Shown: piece by piece, positions 7,769 through 15,382 of the stretch
How positions within the stretch are numbered: the first letter of the stretch is position 1
Layout: each line of letters begins with the position of its first letter
Assembly (NCBI GenBank): GCA_900544395.1
Contig: UQVC01000001.1
Coordinates: forward strand, 62,001 to 126,000
Direction: 5' to 3'
DNA: 64,000 bases
Origin: an uncultured Ruminococcus sp.
Lineage (GTDB): Bacteria; Bacillota; Clostridia; Lachnospirales; Lachnospiraceae
Notes under the pieces: model-generated
Seen by the model: the letters and a program-made list of their open reading frames with translations, nothing else
Told to the model about the DNA's origin: nothing
The model's database searches: none
Program-made: the position numbers and the translations under genes

Positions 7769-9163
7769 CTAGTTTTCTTTGTTTTTCAGATATTCATCAA
7801 TACCTTTTGCTCCTGCTTTTCCTGCTCCCATCGCAAGAATAACTGTTGCAGCGCCAGTTACAGCATCTCCGCCAGCATATACGCCTTCTTTGGAGGTCTG
7901 TCCATTTTCTTCCTCTGCAACGATACATTTTCTGCGATTTACTTCCAGGCCTTTTGTGGTAGAAGAAATCAATGGGTTTGGAGAAGTTCCAAGAGACATG
8001 ATCACAGTATCTACATCAATGTCATACTCAGATCCTGGAATCTCTACCGGACGTCTTCTTCCAGAAGCATCCGGCTCACCCAGTTCCATCTTGATCACTG
8101 TCATGCTCTTGACATTTCCGTTTTCATCTACATTGATCTGTTTTGGATTGGTCAGAAGGTCAAAAATGACACCTTCTTCTTTGGCATGATGAACCTCTTC
8201 CACTCGTGCAGGAAGCTCTGCTTCGCTTCTTCTGTATACGACGTGAACTTCTGCTCCTAATCTGAGGGCTGTTCTTGCCGCATCCATAGCAACGTTTCCA
8301 CCGCCGACAACAGCAACCTTCTTGCCGGCAGCAATCGGTGTATCATAAGAAGAATCAAAGGCTTTCATCAGATTACTTCTTGTCAGATATTCATTTGCAG
8401 AGAATACTTCATTTGCATTCTCTCCAGGGATTCCCATGAACATCGGAAGTCCTGCTCCGGAACCAATGAATACTGCTTCAAATCCTTCTTCCTCGATCAG
8501 CTGGTCAATAGTTGTAGATTTTCCGATCACTACGTTTGTCTCGAATTTTACACCTAATTCTTTTACTTTTTCAATCTCTTTTGCAACAACCTTCTGTTTT
8601 GGAAGACGGAATTCCGGAATACCATAGACAAGTACTCCTCCCAGTTCATGAAGTGCCTCAAATACCGTCACATCATATCCCATCTTGGCAAGGTCTCCTG
8701 CACAGGTCAGACCGGATGGACCGGAACCGATTACTGCGACCTTATGCCCGTTCTGCTCTTTTGCTCCTTCCGGTTTAATATCATGCTCCAATGCATAATC
8801 TGCAACAAAACGCTCCAGCTTTCCGATAGATACCGGATCTCCCTTGATTCCGCGGATACACTTTCCTTCACATTGAGACTCCTGCGGGCAGACACGTCCG
8901 CAGATTGCAGGCAGTGCGGAAGACTGACCGATGATCTTATAGGCTTCCTCAATATTTCCTTCTTTTACTTCCTGAATAAATGCCGGAATATTGATAGATA
9001 CCGGACATCCTTCGATACATTTTGCATTTTTACAGTTAAGACATCTGGTTGCCTCTTCCATAGCCTCTTCCTGATTATATCCAAGGCAAACTTCTTCAAA
9101 ATTTGTTGCACGTTCTTTTGGATCCTGTTCTCTGACAGGTACTCTCACCATTCCCTTTGCCAT
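7769..9163 (-). CDS. nfnB: NfnB-like large subunit, NADPH/ferredoxin flavoprotein (GltD-like)
   Basis: This 464-residue protein is annotated widely as the glutamate synthase small subunit. Residues 41-53 (CLNCKNAKCIEGC) and Cys 88, 92, 98, 102 form the two N-terminal 4Fe-4S sites. A FAD-binding GSGPSG lies at 146-151 and a second Rossmann motif GGGNVAMDAA near 290. No large glutamate synthase subunit is nearby. The overlapping upstream gene is instead the NfnA partner, so the pair is best read as the electron-bifurcating NADH-dependent ferredoxin:NADP oxidoreductase. It overlaps nfnA by one base. Confidence 0.85.
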   Translation of the reverse strand: MAKGMVRVPVREQDPKERATNFEEVCLGYNQEEAMEEATRCLNCKNAKCIEGCPVSINIPAFIQEVKEGNIEEAYKIIGQSSALPAICGRVCPQESQCEGKCIRGIKGDPVSIGKLERFVADYALEHDIKPEGAKEQNGHKVAVIGSGPSGLTCAGDLAKMGYDVTVFEALHELGGVLVYGIPEFRLPKQKVVAKEIEKVKELGVKFETNVVIGKSTTIDQLIEEEGFEAVFIGSGAGLPMFMGIPGENANEVFSANEYLTRSNLMKAFDSSYDTPIAAGKKVAVVGGGNVAMDAARTALRLGAEVHVVYRRSEAELPARVEEVHHAKEEGVIFDLLTNPKQINVDENGNVKSMTVIKMELGEPDASGRRRPVEIPGSEYDIDVDTVIMSLGTSPNPLISSTTKGLEVNRRKCIVAEEENGQTSKEGVYAGGDAVTGAATVILAMGAGKAGAKGIDEYLKNKEN

Positions 9164-10053
9164 TAGTCGTCACCTCCACAATGTCCGCATCCGCCGTGAT
9201 GGGTATCGCCTTCCTGTAATTTCAGCATGGCTCTTCCCTCTGCTGTTCTGTACATCTGACTTCTCTTCATTGCCTGATCAAAGTCTACCAGATGTCCGTC
9301 AAATTCCGGTCCGTCTACGCATGCAAATTTAATCTCGTCTCCAACCTGAAGGCGGCATGCTCCGCACATTCCGGTACCGTCTACCATAACCGGGTTCATG
9401 CTGACGATTGTCGGAAGGTTCAGTTCTTTTGTCAGAAGACAGACAAATTTCATCATGATCATTGGTCCGATAGCAACACATTTGTCATAGTGTTTTCCTT
9501 CTTTTTCCACCAGATCCTTGATCACCTGTGTTACCATACCGGAACGTCCATAAGAGCCGTCATCTGTTGTCACATAGAGATTACCTGCTACTGCTTCCAT
9601 CTCTTTTTCCATGATCACAAGGTCTTTTGTCTTTGCTCCAATGATCACGTCCGCATCTACGCCGCGTTCATGCAGCCATTTTACCTGTGGATATACAGGA
9701 GCTGTACCAAGTCCTCCTGCTACAAATAAAATCTTCTGTTTTTTCAGCTCTTCAATATCTTCTTCCACAAACTCAGAAGCACATCCAAGCGGACCTACAA
9801 AGTCACGGAATGAATCTCCTGCTTTAAGTTCTGACATTTTTACAGTGGAAGCTCCGACTTCCTGTACAACGATGGTGATCGTTCCGGCTTCTCTGTCATA
9901 ATCACAGATCGTAAGCGGGATACGTTCTCCTTTCTCGTCCATCTTTACAATCACAAACTGTCCTGGTTCACAATGACTTGCAACCCTTGGCGCATGCACG
10001 TCCATCAGAAAAATATTCTCAGACAATTTTTCTGCTTTCAAAATCTTATACAT
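9163..10053 (-). CDS. nfnA: NfnA-like small subunit (ferredoxin-NADP reductase-like FAD/NAD protein)
   Basis: A 296-residue protein of the dihydroorotate dehydrogenase electron-transfer type. It has a FAD-binding barrel (residues 1-100, RIPLTICDYD), an NAD-binding fold (FVAGGLGTAPVYPQ) and a 2Fe-2S cysteine set near 225-245 (GTGMCGACR, then FACVDGPEF). A Cys-rich tail, GGCGHCGGDD, ends it. With the following nfnB it would move electrons between reduced ferredoxin, NADH and NADPH in the cytosol. The gene has a strong ribosome binding site and the operon promoter lies 34 bases upstream. Confidence 0.85.
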   Translation of the reverse strand: MYKILKAEKLSENIFLMDVHAPRVASHCEPGQFVIVKMDEKGERIPLTICDYDREAGTITIVVQEVGASTVKMSELKAGDSFRDFVGPLGCASEFVEEDIEELKKQKILFVAGGLGTAPVYPQVKWLHERGVDADVIIGAKTKDLVIMEKEMEAVAGNLYVTTDDGSYGRSGMVTQVIKDLVEKEGKHYDKCVAIGPMIMMKFVCLLTKELNLPTIVSMNPVMVDGTGMCGACRLQVGDEIKFACVDGPEFDGHLVDFDQAMKRSQMYRTAEGRAMLKLQEGDTHHGGCGHCGGDD

Positions 10054-10086
10054 GTTCTTCCTCCTTGTAATAAATCACCTTTCTTA

Positions 10087-10115
10087 ATAATACGCCATTA
10101 TTGGCGTAATGGCAA
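10087..10115 (-). promoter_or_regulatory. nfnAB promoter with dyad operator in the spacer
   Basis: On the minus strand: -35 TTGCCA, 17-nt spacer, -10 TATTAT. A near-perfect inverted repeat (TACGCCA, 4 nt, TGGCGTA, 10091-10108) fills the spacer. Bound protein there would block polymerase. The dyad does not match the Rex, CcpA or GlnR consensus I know. Confidence 0.7.
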
Positions 10116-10143
10116 TAGTTGTTCGTGATTTTATCGCGATACT

Positions 10144-10182
10144 AAAAGAGGACAGACACCTCTTTTCGTTTTGTGCCTGTCC
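10144..10182 (-). terminator. Intrinsic terminator after the alcohol dehydrogenase gene
   Basis: Ten-bp stem with one G-T pair (GGACAGGCAC / GTGTCTGTCC) followed on the minus strand by TCTTTT. Confidence 0.75.
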
Positions 10183-10212
10183 CTTTTTCTCATTCACAAA
10201 CAGTCTGTCTGA

Positions 10213-11394
10213 TTAGAAATCAACTTCTGTTCCGTAATATGTACATGTGAATAATTTTTCCATTGTTGCAGGATCAATTGCACGTGGGTTAGATCCTGTA
10301 CAAGCATCACCTACTGCCAGTTCTGCGATCTTGGCAACTTTTTCTTTGAATTCATTTTCCTCAATTCCGAAGTCTTTGAGCGTCTTTGGAATACTCAGTT
10401 TTACATTAAAGTCATCGATCTTTTCAACCAGGCTGTTGATAAGTGCTTTCTCAGATGTCCCTGCAAGTCCCATTCTGCGTGCAATCTCTGCATAACGTTT
10501 TGCTGCAACCGGATCTTTTGCATTATATTTAATTACATATGGAAGATAGATTGCATTTGCACATCCGTGAGGAATATGTCCTGTAGAGAATGCTGCACCT
10601 GTTTTATGTGCCATAGAATGTACGATTCCAAGCAGTGCGTTGGAGAATGCCATACCTGCCAGACACTGTGCGTAGTGCATCTGCTCTCTTGCATCCATAT
10701 CACAGTTGTAAGATGCCGGAAGATTATCCAGTACCATCTCAATTGCCTGCAGTGCAAGTGGATCTGTGAATGGTCCGTTCAGTGTAGATACATATGCTTC
10801 GATTGCATGTGTCAGCGCATCCATACCTGTGTAAGCAACCTGTTTTACAGGCAATCCTGCTACCAGATCCGGATCCACGATCGCAACGTCTGGTGTGATG
10901 TTAAAGTCAGCCAGCGGATATTTTACACCTGTCTGATAGTTCGTGATAACAGAAAATGCTGTCACCTCTGTAGCTGTTCCTGATGTAGAAGGAATTGCTG
11001 CGAATTTTGCTTTCTGTCTCAGTTCCGGGAAGTTAAACGGAATGCAAAGATCTTCGAATGTTACATCTGGATACTCATAGAATGCCCACATTGCTTTTGC
11101 AGCATCAATCGGAGAACCTCCGCCCATTGCAACGATCCAGTCCGGCTCAAAAGCACGCATTGCCTCTGCACCTTTCATAACAGTCTCTACGGACGGATCC
11201 GGCTCAACACCTTCAAATAACTGTACTTCCATTCCTGCTTCTTTCAGATATTCTACTGCTCTGTCAAGGAATCCCTGACGCTTCATGGAGCCGCCGCCTA
11301 CTACAAGGATTGCTTTTTTCCCTTTCAGGTTCTTTAATTCTTCCAGACATCCTTTTCCGTGGTAAATGTCTCTTGGTAAACAAAATCTGCTCAT
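10213..11394 (-). CDS. Iron-containing alcohol dehydrogenase
   Basis: A 393-residue group III alcohol dehydrogenase. The NAD(P)-binding motif GGGSPIDAAK is at 91-100. Metal ligands are expected in MDALTHAIEAY and in GIVHSMAHKTGAAFSTGHIPHG, where three His are visible. It reduces an aldehyde or ketone to the alcohol using NAD(P)H and so regenerates oxidised cofactor during fermentation. The substrate cannot be read; butanol- and propanediol-type enzymes share this form. It has no aldehyde dehydrogenase fusion. It is a single-gene transcript with its own promoter and terminator. A link to Rex control is plausible, but no clean Rex site was found. Confidence 0.9.
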   Translation of the reverse strand: MSRFCLPRDIYHGKGCLEELKNLKGKKAILVVGGGSMKRQGFLDRAVEYLKEAGMEVQLFEGVEPDPSVETVMKGAEAMRAFEPDWIVAMGGGSPIDAAKAMWAFYEYPDVTFEDLCIPFNFPELRQKAKFAAIPSTSGTATEVTAFSVITNYQTGVKYPLADFNITPDVAIVDPDLVAGLPVKQVAYTGMDALTHAIEAYVSTLNGPFTDPLALQAIEMVLDNLPASYNCDMDAREQMHYAQCLAGMAFSNALLGIVHSMAHKTGAAFSTGHIPHGCANAIYLPYVIKYNAKDPVAAKRYAEIARRMGLAGTSEKALINSLVEKIDDFNVKLSIPKTLKDFGIEENEFKEKVAKIAELAVGDACTGSNPRAIDPATMEKLFTCTYYGTEVDF

Positions 11395-11441
11395 TGTAAT
11401 GCATCTCCTTTAATTAAAGTCTGTTGATCTCAACTGAAATC

Positions 11442-11470
11442 ATTATACCACTGACAAACTTTTCACACAA
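11442..11470 (-). promoter_or_regulatory. Promoter of the alcohol dehydrogenase gene
   Basis: On the minus strand: -35 TTGTGT, 17-nt spacer, -10 TATAAT. An AT-rich tract full of T-runs lies upstream. Half-sites resembling TTGTGAAA occur near 11525, but there is no full Rex palindrome. Confidence 0.6.
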
Positions 11471-11564
11471 CAAATGTATGGTTTTTTTTCGTTAAATATT
11501 GCACAAAAAACGCTCCTTTTTTTTGTGAAAAAAGTCTCTTGTATTTTTCTACAATCTGTATACA

Positions 11565-11594
11565 TACAAAATCAGCCACACTACTGTGGCTGAT
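11565..11594 (-). terminator. Intrinsic terminator at the end of the tepA-ftsK-fhs-folD operon
   Basis: Ten-bp perfect stem (ATCAGCCACA / TGTGGCTGAT) with a 4-nt loop, followed on the minus strand by TTTTGT. The stop codon of the last gene is in the loop. Confidence 0.85.
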
Positions 11595-12822
11595 AAATAT
11601 AACTACGTTTTGTCATCTGCGTTATTTTTCCGGTTTTGCTCACCAGAACTGCGCTAAACAACGTCGATCCCTCCGGCATGGAAATCGGTCCTGTATAAAC
11701 TTCTGACTCTGTAGTGGGCTCTGTCCCATCCATGGTATAATATGCCGTATATCCTTCCGGCACCGTGATGCTGATCTGCATTGGTGTACTGTACTGTCCG
11801 GTAGATGGCGTAACGATCGGTGCATCTGCTATCGGGAATTTGATCTCATATGTCCTGGAAACTACCAGGCTTGGAATCTTCTTCTTATTATAAGAAACCG
11901 CCTTGATCACTGTCTCTCCCTCATTGTTTAAAAGGATCGGCTCTGTATATGGCGTACTTGCAGAAGTGGGTTCACTTCCATCCGTAGTATAATAAATCGA
12001 ACCGTCCCCTGCTTTCAAAGTCACTTCCTGCACTTCTTCATACGTCCCTTCTTCCAGACTGAAAACCGGAGCTTTGGATACATATGCACTCAGTGCGGAT
12101 AACACCTTTTCATCCTCACAGTCTGCCAGGATTTCAGAAATCTTGTCCGGCTGCTTTGTCTTCTCATAAAAATCAATTGCCGCCTGATACAGATCTTGAT
12201 TCGAAGGATACGAAGCGATTGCTGAGAGAAAAACAGACTCGGCCTCTTCCCCCTGATCCTGCTCCATATAAGTTTCTGCCAGACCGGAATAGGCTTCTGC
12301 TTTCTGAGCATTTTTTCCAATGGCATGGTGAAAATATTTTTCTGCGGTCTGATATTCTTTCCTTTGCAGTGCATCATATCCTTTGTCTACCTTTCCTGCA
12401 TAGGAATTCTGATACAGAAAATAACCAAATGCGACACCAAAAATCACAAGAAATACTATCAGGATCAAAAGTACTTTTCTCCGTCTTTTGATCAGCTGTC
12501 TTTTCCGCTCCTGCTGTCTTCGCCTTGCTTCTGCACGGGAACGATTTCTGGCAGCATGTTCCCTTCGTCTCTGAATTTCAGCGAGTTCTTCCTGATCGAG
12601 TACCCGAGTTGCTTTTTCTTGTCGCGCTTCCTGCCTTTGGCTGTAATTTCGCACTGCCTCCGTGTGGATCTGCCGTGTCACATCTTCCACCGATCCACGT
12701 ACTTCCTGGGTCAGCACATCATCCAACGGATTGTAGTCCGGCACGATCTGCACTTCTTTTCCGCATCTGGGACAATGCATTCTTCCTTCCGGAATGATCG
12801 CATTACAATGCGTACATCTCAT
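11581..12822 (-). CDS. Zinc-ribbon membrane protein with TPR and two chitobiase C-terminal-like domains
   Basis: This 413-residue protein has an unusual order. A zinc ribbon (CTHC and CPRC in the first 21 residues) is followed by a long Arg/Glu-rich stretch and one membrane helix near 120-140 (VLLILIVFLVIFGVAF). Then come tetratricopeptide-like repeats and two Ig-like domains with the YYTTDGSEPT and YYTMDGTEPT motifs of the CHB_HEX_C family. The zinc ribbon should be inside the cell and the rest outside. The function is unknown. The ATG at 12822 was chosen because AGGAGGAAG precedes it. It is the last gene of the ftsK-fhs-folD operon. Confidence 0.75.
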   Translation of the reverse strand: MRCTHCNAIIPEGRMHCPRCGKEVQIVPDYNPLDDVLTQEVRGSVEDVTRQIHTEAVRNYSQRQEARQEKATRVLDQEELAEIQRRREHAARNRSRAEARRRQQERKRQLIKRRRKVLLILIVFLVIFGVAFGYFLYQNSYAGKVDKGYDALQRKEYQTAEKYFHHAIGKNAQKAEAYSGLAETYMEQDQGEEAESVFLSAIASYPSNQDLYQAAIDFYEKTKQPDKISEILADCEDEKVLSALSAYVSKAPVFSLEEGTYEEVQEVTLKAGDGSIYYTTDGSEPTSASTPYTEPILLNNEGETVIKAVSYNKKKIPSLVVSRTYEIKFPIADAPIVTPSTGQYSTPMQISITVPEGYTAYYTMDGTEPTTESEVYTGPISMPEGSTLFSAVLVSKTGKITQMTKRSYIYQPQ

Positions 12823-12833
12823 ATATCTTCCTC

Positions 12834-13673
12834 CTAGTTGCGTGCTGCTTCCACACAATTACTCATCAGCATGGCGATGGTCATGGGACCAACACCGCCA
12901 GGCACCGGTGTGATCGCCGAAACCTTTGAAAATACATCGTCAAAATCCACATCTCCGCAAAGATGATTGTCCGCATTCCGGTGCATTCCCACATCGATCA
13001 CAACCGCTCCTTCTTTGACATATTCTGCCGTGATCATCTTCGGCTGTCCCACTGCTGCGATCAGGATATCCGCTCTGCGTGTTACTTCTTTTAAGTCCGC
13101 AGTTCTGGAATGTGCCACGGTCACCGTTGCATTTTCCCGCAAGAGCAATGCCGCCATCGGTTTTCCCACAATATTGCTGCGTCCAACCACCACGCACTCT
13201 TTTCCTTCGATCTCAAGCCCGGAACGCTTCAGCAGCTGGATAATCCCTGCCGGAGTACAGGAAACAAATCCTTTCTCCCCCAGCCAGAGTCTTCCCACAC
13301 TGACCGGATGAAATCCATCCACATCCTTGTCCGGTGAGATGGTGCGGATGATCCGATCCTCATTGATATGCGCCGGAAGAGGAAGCTGTACCAGGATTCC
13401 ATGTACATTCTCTGTACCATTTAATTTTTCAATCAGTTGTATCAGCTCCTCTTCCTCTGTATCTTCTTTCAATTCATAAGAAACAGAATCTATCCCGATG
13501 TAAGCGCATGCTTTTTTCTTGTTATTTACATAGACCGAAGACGCCGGATCCTGTCCCACCTGAATCACGGCCAGACAGACGGAAGTCCCTGCCTCCTTGA
13601 GAAGGGATACTTCCTCTTTTAATTGATCCTTGATCTGTTTTGCAATAAATTTTCCGTCAATAATCTGTGCCAT
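12834..13673 (-). CDS. folD: Methylene-THF dehydrogenase / methenyl-THF cyclohydrolase FolD
   Basis: A 279-residue bifunctional enzyme of C1 metabolism. FolD signatures are present: YVNNKKKAC with the catalytic Lys near residue 54, VQLPLPAHI, DKDVDGFHP and VVGRSNIVGKP. The C-terminal PVPGGVGPMTIAML is also diagnostic. It interconverts methylene-, methenyl- and formyl-tetrahydrofolate in the cytosol using NADP(H). It directly follows fhs, so the two catalyse successive steps from formate. Confidence 0.95.
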   Translation of the reverse strand: MAQIIDGKFIAKQIKDQLKEEVSLLKEAGTSVCLAVIQVGQDPASSVYVNNKKKACAYIGIDSVSYELKEDTEEEELIQLIEKLNGTENVHGILVQLPLPAHINEDRIIRTISPDKDVDGFHPVSVGRLWLGEKGFVSCTPAGIIQLLKRSGLEIEGKECVVVGRSNIVGKPMAALLLRENATVTVAHSRTADLKEVTRRADILIAAVGQPKMITAEYVKEGAVVIDVGMHRNADNHLCGDVDFDDVFSKVSAITPVPGGVGPMTIAMLMSNCVEAARN

Positions 13674-13691
13674 TATCTATCCTTTACTCCT

Positions 13692-15362
13692 TTAAAACAG
13701 CCCTGTAATTTTTCCATCCTCTGTCACATCGATGTTGTTTGCCGCCGGTACTTTCGGAAGTCCCGGCATGGTCATCACAGCGCCTGTCAGTGCGACAACA
13801 AATCCTGCTCCTGCGCTGACATACACTTCCCGGATATGAATGTCAAAGTTTTCCGGGCGTCCCAGCTTTTTCGCATCATCTGACAGAGAGTACTGGTTCT
13901 TTGCCATACAGATTGGGAAATGTCCAAATCCCATCTCTTCGATCTTTGCAAGCTGTTTTCTTGCTGCTGGCTCATAGACAACCCCTTTGGCTCCGTAAAT
14001 TTCTCTGGAGATCTTTTCAATCTTTTCTGTCAGAGAAAGTTCATCTTCATAAAGCACATGGAAATCGCTCTTCTTATGCTCCAGAGTATCCAGTACTTTT
14101 TCTGCCAGTTCAATTCCGCCTTCTCCGCCTTTTTCCCATACTTTTGCAAGGGCGAATTCGCAGCCTCTCTCCTCACAGAATCTGCGGATAAATTCATTTT
14201 CTGCTTCTGTATCTGTCACAAAAGAATTGAGTGTCACAACAACCGGCACTCCATATTTCTGGATGTTTTCAATGTGTTTTTCCAGATTGACGATTCCTTT
14301 TTGAAGTGCCTCCAGATTTTCTTCTCCCAGATCCTGCTTTGCAACTCCGCCATTGTACTTCAGAGCACGCACGGTAGCAACCAGTACCACTGCATCCGGC
14401 TTCAGTCCTGCTTTTCTGCACTTGATATCCATAAACTTCTCAGCGCCCAGATCTGCACCGAATCCGGCTTCTGTAATTGTAATATCACTGATCTTCAATG
14501 CCAGTTTTGTAGCACGGACACTGTTGCATCCATGTGCGATATTAGCAAAAGGTCCACCATGTACCAACGCCGGTGTGTGTTCCAGTGTCTGGATCATGTT
14601 TGGCTTGATCGCATCTTTTAAGAGCGCCGTCATCGCACCTGTTGCCTGAAGATCATCTGCAGTCACCGGGTTGCCTTCGAAGGTATATGCCACAATAATC
14701 CGTCCCAGCCGACGCTTCAAATCTGCCAGGTCATCTGCCAGGCAAAGAATTGCCATGATTTCAGATGCAACCGTAATCACGAAATGATCTTCTCTGACCA
14801 TTCCATCCATCTTGTTTCCAAGTCCTACCACAATATTGCGCAGAACTCTGTCATTCATATCCACACAGCGTTTCCAGACAACATTTCTCGGATCGATCCC
14901 CAGAGCATTTCCCTGCTGGATATGATTGTCCAACATGGCTGCAAGCAGATTGTTTGCAGATGTAATGGCATGGAAGTCACCGGTAAAATGAAGATTCAAG
15001 TCTTCCATCGGAAGCACCTGGGCATAACCGCCTCCCGCTGCCCCGCCTTTGATTCCAAAGCAAGGTCCAAGGGATGGTTCACGAAGCGCGATCATTGCTT
15101 TTTTTCCCATTTTAGCAAGAGCCTCTCCCAGTCCGACTGTAATTGTTGTCTTGCCCTCTCCTGCCGGAGTCGGATTGATTGCTGTCACAAGAACCAGTTT
15201 GCCGTCTTTCTGATCCTTGACATGTTCCCATAACTCATCGGAAAGTTTTGCTTTGTACTTTCCATAAAATTCCAGCTCATCCTCTGAGATTCCGATAGAC
15301 GCTGCCACATCTTTGATGTGCATCAATTCTGCTTCCTGTGCGATCTGAATATCTGTTTTCAT
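13692..15362 (-). CDS. fhs: Formate-tetrahydrofolate ligase
   Basis: A 556-residue enzyme, the usual family length, with the ATP-binding loop TPAGEGKTT at 65-73. It joins formate to tetrahydrofolate at the cost of ATP, feeding formyl groups to purines or C1 metabolism. GGAGGAAGAA lies 5 and 8 bases before two adjacent ATG codons (15365 and 15362); I took the second because its spacing and length fit better. It lies 20 bases after ftsK and before folD. Presence of fhs and folD does not prove acetogenesis; no carbon monoxide dehydrogenase is in the window. Confidence 0.95.
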   Translation of the reverse strand: MKTDIQIAQEAELMHIKDVAASIGISEDELEFYGKYKAKLSDELWEHVKDQKDGKLVLVTAINPTPAGEGKTTITVGLGEALAKMGKKAMIALREPSLGPCFGIKGGAAGGGYAQVLPMEDLNLHFTGDFHAITSANNLLAAMLDNHIQQGNALGIDPRNVVWKRCVDMNDRVLRNIVVGLGNKMDGMVREDHFVITVASEIMAILCLADDLADLKRRLGRIIVAYTFEGNPVTADDLQATGAMTALLKDAIKPNMIQTLEHTPALVHGGPFANIAHGCNSVRATKLALKISDITITEAGFGADLGAEKFMDIKCRKAGLKPDAVVLVATVRALKYNGGVAKQDLGEENLEALQKGIVNLEKHIENIQKYGVPVVVTLNSFVTDTEAENEFIRRFCEERGCEFALAKVWEKGGEGGIELAEKVLDTLEHKKSDFHVLYEDELSLTEKIEKISREIYGAKGVVYEPAARKQLAKIEEMGFGHFPICMAKNQYSLSDDAKKLGRPENFDIHIREVYVSAGAGFVVALTGAVMTMPGLPKVPAANNIDVTEDGKITGLF

Positions 15363-15382
15363 CATTTCTTCCTCCATGTGTA

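Noticed and set aside
7769..9163. Glutamate synthase small subunit as the product
   Set aside because: No large subunit is present and the overlapping partner is NfnA-like.
10213..11580. A Rex operator upstream of the alcohol dehydrogenase
   Set aside because: Only half-sites such as TTGTGAAA occur; no TTGTNAA-type palindrome was found.
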